Source of the DNA: Dastarcus helophoroides
Lineage: Eukaryota > Arthropoda > Insecta > Coleoptera > Bothrideridae
Assembly: GCA_028583605.1 (NCBI GenBank)
Contig: CM053329.1
Location: 31,272,992-31,336,991 of the forward strand
Length of the DNA: 64,000 nucleotides
Direction: 5' to 3'
Shown: positions 57,803 through 64,000 of the stretch, in pieces
Layout: each line of letters opens with the position of its first letter
Position numbering within the stretch: the first letter of the stretch is position 1
Notes under the pieces: model-generated
Seen by the model: only the letters and a program-made list of their open reading frames with translations
What the model was told of the DNA's origin: nothing
Database searches by the model: none
Program-made: the position numbers and the translations under genes

Positions 57803-57816
57803 AAGAGAGAGTGGAG
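57714..57816. repeat. (GA)n microsatellite
   Basis: A GA dinucleotide run interrupted by GGGGGGAG and AAAGAGAG variants. Confidence 0.95.
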
Positions 57817-57829
57817 CGCTTACTCCCAT

Positions 57830-59284
57830 GCAGCCAACCGAATATTTATATTCTGAATTGCAGGACCTTTCCCAGAAATTTAATTTACGTTTTGTTTTTC
57901 AAATTTTTCCTTTTCCTTGACATTTTAACATTTTTTCTTGAAATTTCTACTTTTTTCCTGTAACTACTGTTTCTCAAAAATAATTTCGATAAGATTTAAG
58001 TTCTCTGAAAAATATCGAAACCTTACTAAATTTCCAACTTTTTCTATAAACTTAGATAATTTTTTCAAAGTTGTGACTCTTTTTTTTTGAACATGTTCAC
58101 TTCTTTAAAATTAATTTGGGTCTTTGTAACTTTCCAATATTCTCTAAATTCGTCTTTCTCTCGAAATTTCGATATTCTTTTTAAAATCCATCTTTTGAAA
58201 TTTCGACTTATTTTAAAATCTGATATTTTATTTAGATTTCTTGAAATCTTAAGTTTTTTTCTAAAAATTTAATTTTTAATGGTAAATTCCCATTTTTTCC
58301 CCGAAAAGTGGCTCTTTTATTCGAATATGTTGTCCTTTCGCTACTTTTTCAAAATTCGCCTATTTTTATTTAAACTATTCACAAAATTTGTTTTCTTTTT
58401 AATTTAGATTTTATGGGCAATTTTTTTTTCTCAGATTTGACTTGCTTTGGACGAATTTCATATTTTTTAAGAAATTTAGTCCATTTTCGCGAAATTTCGG
58501 CTTTTTCCTTAAATACCCTTATTTTTCTAAACATTGAGCTTTTTTTGTAAATTTTAATCATTTGAAAGTAAATTTGCCAGAAACGCTGATAAGTTTTTTA
58601 TAATTCTGAAAATTGTGATTTTTAATAAATTAATATTTAAATTGTTATTAAAATTATACATTTGGTATTTTAGGAAATTACAACTTTTTTTCTGAATTCG
58701 TCTTTTTTTCAAAACTTTGACATTTTCTGTTAAAATTGACTGTTTTTTTTCTTAAAATTTGCCTTCTCTTCAACTTATTTGAAAGTTTCTTTCAAAAAAT
58801 CTTTTTTCGAAATTCCGATTTTTTCTCAATATTCCTTTTTTTTTTAATTCGACTATTTTTAGTTTTACTTTTCTGACATTGCAACTTGTTTTTACCTTTT
58901 TTAGAAATTCTGATTTTTATATCAAAATACGATGTTGTATATTTCTAAAAATGTCGACTTTTTACTTGAATTAGGTTTTCTTAAATTTTCCACTTTCCCG
59001 GATATGTTCATTTTCTCTAATTTGGATCGAAATGATATTTAATGCGTAAAAATGATGAGAAAATATGTCAAGGAAAATAAAAAAGTTACAATTTCCAGAA
59101 AAATATTTTTGGAAACTGCGATTCATTTTCTCCAAATTTTCTCAGAACATTATCCAAAAATTTCGCTTTTCTTACAAAATTCGGTCCTTCGCAAATTTTG
59201 ACTCTTTTCGAATTTTCGACATATTTCAAGTTTATTCGAAAAATCTGATTTTCTGAAAATCTCAACTTCTTTCCAAAAGAGGGT
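57830..59284. repeat. Degenerate AT repeat, T-rich polarity
   Basis: TTTCTCGAAATTTCGATATT-type units throughout. The 60-71-aa frames are low-complexity. Confidence 0.65.
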
Positions 59285-59690
59285 TATTTTTTCTCGAAAT
59301 TCCTTTCGGTAACGAGTTCCATAGCTTGGAAGTTCTGTATAAAAAAAGAGTCTCCGTAGACACAAGTCCTCACTGTGTCAAGCTGGACCGCACAGGAATT
59401 TGCTGTCTCCGACTGGCTTATATGCCTCAAGAATCTCGCTCTTGGGGGTTCAATCCTATTAGTTCCTGCGAGCATCTTCCATGATAATACTTGTAGATAA
59501 GAGAGAAGTCACCAACCATCCACCTGTGCTCTAGTGTTTCGAGAGAATCGGTCATACTCTCGCCATCAACTAAGCGAATCGCTCTTCTTTGAATTGAATC
59601 CAAAAGAGCTAAAGTGTGCTTTGGGACTAAACTCCAAACGTGAGAACAGTATTCTAGTGTTGGACTAACTTGAAAGTTTGAGGGTAGTTG
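59285..59690 (-). pseudogene. CR1/jockey-group LINE tail, copy D
   Basis: The minus strand reads the same post-RT region as the 18.5-kb copy: SIQRRAIRL-type text (about 59590), a SLETLEHRWMVGDFSL-like string (about 59550-59500), YYHGRC near 59485, then SRKNN at the end, with the C-terminal LYRTSKLWNSLPKGIS-like motif at about 59345-59295. Both the 5' part and the 3' terminus are missing. It is bounded on each side by degenerate AT repeat. Frameshifts are present near 59380. Confidence 0.88.
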
Positions 59691-60918
59691 CTAAAAAATG
59701 TTCTGAACTACAAATTTATGTTAAATATTCTACTTTTTTTTGCAAAGTTGGACCTTGGGCTGGAAATTTTGAGGTTTTTTAGGAATTTAGACTTTTTTCT
59801 CAAAATTTCGATTTTTTTCTCGAGTTTGACGGCATTTTTCAAAAAATCGTTTTTTTCTGTGAAATCTATTTTTTTAACATTCGGCTCTTTCTAAAGATTT
59901 CTTTTTTTTAGCTTGACTTTCGGAATATAATATCAATGTCAACTTGTCTCTTAAAATTCATCTTATTTTTGCAATTTTCACTTATCTCAAAATTCAATGT
60001 CTTGTAATTCTGGACATGTCTAATTAAAATCGGGCTTGTTCTACAAATTTCGACTTTTTCTTTGAATTCGTTTATTTTTCCAAATAAAAAGTCTGGGAAT
60101 AATATTTTTGCAATTTTTCAGACAAATATTTCTTGTAAATTTCAAGTTCATGTCAAAATTTAATTAAAGTAAAATTCCGAGATGAATATTTTTAAGAAAT
60201 TGCTTTAATTTTCCAATTTCGTCTTGTTCTGGAAATCGCGACTTTTTTTGGAAAATTCAACTTTTGAAAATTTCAAATTTTTCAGTTTTTCAAAAGGTTC
60301 AGTTTTTATTTTAAATTCTATTTTTGACTTTTTTCCAAAACTTCTGTTACTTTTTGAAATTTCGATTTTAAATCTTGGAAATTTGTTAAGGAAAATATAA
60401 TGTACATATAATAACCTGAAAAGTTATCTGATTTGCTTATTTGGCCTATAAATTTTTCAAAATAATTATTGCCTTTCCTTGAACAAAATCCAACCTATAC
60501 CGTAGGAAAGGGGTCCGTGGTGTTTCTAAACTTTTGAAGATAGTCCATGTTCCACGACTACAAAAACGTTAAGAAACTTTGACCAAAAGGAATATTTTTG
60601 CTTTTAATATCTAGCAAATTTCTCGTTTAAATTATACTAAACCTAAAATGCACCAGCTTCATACCAATCACATAAATATACTTAGTTGATGCGTTATTTA
60701 TTTATTATGCTTCCTGTATTTTACAAAAAACAAATAGAAGAAAATAGAATCCTTGTAAATACTTTAGTCACGGATTATAGAAGAAAGATAGTGCGCGATC
60801 GTAGAAAACGGTGTCGAAAAAGCGTCTAGAGAGTAGGTAGTATGTTCTCGTGATATCAGGAGTGATGGACTTCTATTATTAATGAGGAACGAAGTAAATA
60901 TGGCTATTAAACAGCTGT
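59691..60918. repeat. Degenerate AT repeat grading into unique DNA
   Basis: The T-rich sense is clear to about 60380. From 60400 to 60918 the text is mostly unique, with a mildly CpG-containing patch at 60790-60830 (GTGCGCGATCGTAGAAAACG). No gene was recognised. Confidence 0.5.
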
Positions 60919-60919
60919 T

Positions 60920-60970
<51 letters not shown>
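60919..60970. repeat. (GA)n microsatellite
   Basis: A nearly pure GA run with one AAAGAG interruption. Confidence 0.95.
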
Positions 60971-60972
<2 letters not shown>

Positions 60973-61800
60973 AATAGTCGGAATAATTTTATACACTTTT
61001 ATTATTCCTGGGGTACAGACACATGTATGTCATAAATCTTAGACTTTTTATTTTGATGTAAATTATTTCAAAATTTGGAGTTTTTTTTAAGATTCCTTTT
61101 ATCAGAAATTTGTAACCTTAGACTTGGTATTCGACTTTTTCTCGAAATTTTGACTTTAAAACACGAAACATAATTCACAACCAGACTTTGAGAAAAATGT
61201 CGAAAAAACTAAATTAGCGTTAAGATATTGAGATTTAAAAAAAAACCGATTTTCTGAAAATGTTAATTGTAAACCTGAATTTTCGATTTCAACCCGATAT
61301 TTAAAATATTTCCAAAAATCTTTTTTTTTTTCTAAATTAAATACCTAAAGATTTCGATCTTTATCTCAAAATTACTCTACATAACTATAAAATTCGAAAT
61401 ATTGAAGTAAATTCTTAGATTAAAAAAATTGATATATTTAAAGTTTAAATATAATTTTAAAAAGTCAAACCTCAATAACAAATTTGCAGGAAAAAGATCT
61501 CAACATTTCGACTTCAGACTGGACAGTTAAATTGGAATTTTTTCTTAATACTTTGAGTTTCAACCCTGGTATTTTATTTGAAATTTTTCTAAGAAAGAGT
61601 TAAGATATTGATATTAAAACCAAAAATTTCAAGAGTAGGATCGGCATTTAAAATCTGACTTAATTGTTTTAATAAATTTAGTTTTTTCCACGATTTTTTT
61701 TTGAAAGGTTTAGTGAAAATATGAAATTAAAAAATTTGAAGGACTAAAGATTAAACTAAATTTTGAGAAAATGATAAAAATTTTGGATTTTTTGACAGAT
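60971..61800. repeat. Degenerate AT repeat, mixed polarity
   Basis: Units of the AAAATTTTGACTT family occur on both strands. It is more decayed than elsewhere. Confidence 0.5.
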
Positions 61801-62435
61801 TTGCTCTGTTTAACCTTAGTCAAAATAGTTAGTAGCATCGAATTGTGTATTATTTAATTTAACGTTAAAAGCATATCCATACTGCAATAAAGTGAATGAA
61901 GTAATTTAGAATATACTTCCTTGGTTATTCCAAAAATAAATTGTGTTTTAAAGCTTATTAAACAGTTAAATCTGTTGACACTAGCAAGCAAATAAAAATA
62001 AAAGTAATAAAATTTTAATATAAATGATATTTCGCTGATATTTTATTATTTACCTTTGTGGAGCCAAAGCTCTCATTCGAAAGCAATTTAAAATGAACAT
62101 TTCGATTTGAAATTAAAATACAGAGCTCCTAAAATATTCTTCAAGTTATGACGTTTCAACCATGTTTAATATATTCTGGGTCGTAACCCTTTGCCCAGTA
62201 TAGTAGTACATTTCCCTTCTGTGGCGCTTTTAGTGCGGGCTGACGTTAAGACCAATAGATAAATTAAATTTATAGTCAGGTTATGGGGTTTTAATCTAAT
62301 TACGAAATATATTTTTAAGATAATCGTCTATTAAAATTTCAGAATGTTTAATGATAAAAAAATAATACGTTGTAGTTGATATACGTAAGAACTATTTTAA
62401 CCATTAAATAAATCCATTAATCTTTTTAATTTCAG
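61801..62435 (+). other. Probable intron upstream of calexcitin-like exon
   Basis: Unique AT-rich DNA ends in TTTTTAATTTCAG, a good splice acceptor. No upstream exon was recognised, so the promoter and first exon may lie further upstream or be non-coding. A 12-copy-like repeat structure is absent here. Confidence 0.4.
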
Positions 62436-62508
62436 GTTCCACTACCAAATATGCCAATTTCAGACTTTCGCAAAAAAAAGCTGCTTTATGTCTTCAACGT
62501 CTTCTTTG
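62436..62508 (+). CDS. Calexcitin-like EF-hand protein, start-codon exon (partial)
   Basis: The 73-base segment is bounded by TTTAATTTCAG and GTAAGTTACC, a textbook acceptor and donor. An ATG at 62451 opens the frame MPISDFRKKKLLYVFNVFF, and the exon ends one base into the next codon (G), which would complete Asp after splicing. This is how insect calexcitin-type proteins begin: a short basic helix leading to the first EF-hand, whose loop normally follows directly as FFD. Such proteins bind calcium through EF-hands and are neuronal or muscle signalling proteins of about 190-200 aa. The first five codons of the exon (V P L P N) are open too, but they are best read as leader. The remaining exons were not found before the window ends. 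The match is short, so the assignment rests on 19 residues plus splice signals. Confidence 0.72.
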
Positions 62509-64000
62509 GTAAGTTACCAGCACAAATTAATCAACCCTCTCGAATATGTATTTTAATTTTCATTTGAACACATGAACTTGAAATGACTTTAGCAGTTCGA
62601 ATAAATTTGTTTTCATCTAAATCACATTTTTAATTTCCAGTTCTATTACTTGGAAAACAAGTTATTTAGGAATACGATTCTTTTTGTATCAAAAAGGACC
62701 CTTTAAACAATAATATACGTTCTTTGATTCTCCCTCTCTCTAAGTGTTAGTTTAAGAAATATGTTCGACATAGTGACAAATAAAGGTGAAAATGTCCCCG
62801 ACTGCAAAGGTTTATAACTGTAGGATTTTGTACCATTTTTAGATTGATATATATTACATCTTAGAAAGTTCATATCCTTGGAAATACAGAAAAATTTTAA
62901 CTTTTATTTGAAACGATAACATTAATCCAAAACATAGTTTGTAGAGTATACTATAAAGTTTATTAGATCATGCAAGACGAAGAGCAATCTCAAGATACAA
63001 TAAAGTCACGATATGTATATCATTATTTGGGCATTAGTCGACAGAAACGTAAATCTAAACCCTTTTCACGTGATTAATAAATAACGAGATGTTGAGGGTG
63101 AATAGAAGCACGCAAAACATAAGAAACTTTGAGTTAAAATTTCTAGTTTCGAAAGGGATAGAGCGCATATTTTACTACTTCCCTGACAGAGCATATCCGC
63201 TTATGAAATAGTATGTCCTACTTAGCACTAATCCTTATCTGCTGAATTGTCTACAGTCTCTATTTATCTCGGGAAGCCACTGTTGCCCTTCAGCTTTGTG
63301 TACCTGTCATTCGAAGAGATAATCCCAGTGCAATGGTCTGACTGCAGGATGTAATCTACGTGAACTTATTATGTCAGAAAGTCTTAGCGTGCCAAAACGA
63401 ATATAATAATTTATAACGTTGAAATCTTCAAAAAAAATTGGAGTAATCCTCCCTCCTTTCAAATTAGATAGTGGAAGTTTCTCTATATTTAAAGTGGAAA
63501 AAATAAACCACATCTTGCAAGATTGCACATGGTGCATTGAAACCTGGATAACTAAAATTACAAATGACCAGTTATTTCTTATCAATTGAACCAATATTCA
63601 TTCAATTATCTAGTTTTCGCCCATATCCATGCTCATATAATCAGGTTCATCCAAATGATTCTTCCTAGAAGAGTTATATGATGAAATCACTGGAAAATGA
63701 ATTGTCAAAGTTTGTAGACTTTTTTAAAGGTTTTAAAAAATTATTGGCTCATGGTTATCTTATGATTAGTCAAAATGTATTAAGGCTAAAAACAATTCCA
63801 ACTCAAAATCTGAAAACCAAAGACATGGTGCTTTAATTTGCTTGTTTTTATTTTTCTATTTGACCATATTTCTTTGAGTTATAGCCTATTGAAAATAACC
63901 TCAATTTTTTTATTTTTTACATCCCTTCATTTAGTGAATAACTAGCTAATATTTCGCCTAGATCCCACTCACTATTGCCCAAATGGCCACTATTTTTCGT
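62509..64000 (+). other. Probable first coding intron of the calexcitin-like gene
   Basis: DNA after the GTAAGT donor is unique and AT-rich. No downstream exon encoding the first EF-hand loop (D-N-SG-ID type) was seen, so the intron probably runs past the window. A 95-aa minus-strand frame (63307-63594) lies inside it. Its complementary strand has the string KINHILQDCTWCIETW, faintly like the cysteine tail of a LINE, so an old LINE relic is possible there. Confidence 0.45.

Noticed and set aside
57714..60970. The two (GA)n runs as the ends of one element
   Set aside because: Flanking sequence differs and no inverted or direct homology was seen between their neighbourhoods; they are treated as independent microsatellites.
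63241..63600. A LINE relic (KINHILQDCTWCIETW on the plus strand)
   Set aside because: The resemblance is a single short cysteine-containing string with no neighbouring RT or RNase H motif, so it is mentioned only as a possibility in the intron entry.
1..64000. CRISPR array, bacterial operon, rRNA or tRNA genes
   Set aside because: No regularly spaced identical repeats with unique spacers, no Shine-Dalgarno-linked gene runs and no recognisable rRNA or tRNA sequence were found. The direct repeats present are long diverged tandems or transposons.

Overview
The window looks like a stretch of an animal nuclear genome, most likely an insect. The reasons are very AT-rich DNA, spliceosomal introns with GTGAGT/GTAAGT donors, a 66-base micro-intron, a leucine carboxyl methyltransferase gene, an exon that fits an insect calexcitin-type EF-hand protein, and a set of decayed non-LTR, Penelope, hAT, Tc1/mariner and pogo elements typical of arthropods. 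I cannot fix the order or species from the sequence. There are no bacterial-type operons, no rRNA or tRNA gene that I recognise and no CRISPR array.

Only two host genes can be supported. One is an intact LCMT1-like gene on the minus strand (CDS 12420-13355, one small intron in its 5' leader at 13363-13428, a possible poly(A) signal near 12104). The other is one exon (62436-62508, plus strand) whose reading frame matches the start of a calexcitin-like calcium-binding protein; its other exons must lie outside the window. Several other unique, less AT-rich stretches (3.5-4.4, 24.9-27.9, 34.2-36.1, 38.8-40.3, 47.9-51.2 and 61.8-64 kb) are probably intron or intergenic DNA.

Most of the rest is repeats. 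The dominant material is a degenerate A/T sequence built from roughly 20-base units (on one strand like AAAAGTCGAAATTTTGAGAA). It fills kilobase blocks whose strand polarity flips along the window. Inside it are better-ordered arrays: a tandem of about 172-base units (9.3-11.75 kb), one of about 216 bases (5.4-6.3 kb) and one of about 322 bases (45.2-46.1 kb). A pair of inverted arms of about 1.1 kb (15.28-16.43 and 21.2-22.3 kb) encloses further inverted LINE pieces.

Mobile elements: two related hAT-type elements (1658-3209 with a perfect 8-bp target duplication, and 55678-57629); a 331-bp hAT MITE (14008-14338, perfect 8-bp duplication); a pogo-type MITE (4697-5322); nine copies or halves of one foldback (hairpin) MITE family; a broken DDE transposase (6330-7264, minus); a pogo transposase C-terminus (40.3-41.0 kb, plus); four copies of one CR1/jockey-group LINE tail; a second jockey-type RT fragment; two different RTE-like LINE copies (41.4-43.0 kb minus and 51.2-55.3 kb plus); a Penelope GIY-YIG endonuclease fragment; and a decayed PIN-like/cysteine-rich ORF. 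The 51-55 kb RTE copy has been altered twice: by a local inverted duplication (52044-52448), and by insertion of a 781-bp terminal-inverted-repeat element that itself carries a LINE RNase H segment (54101-54881).
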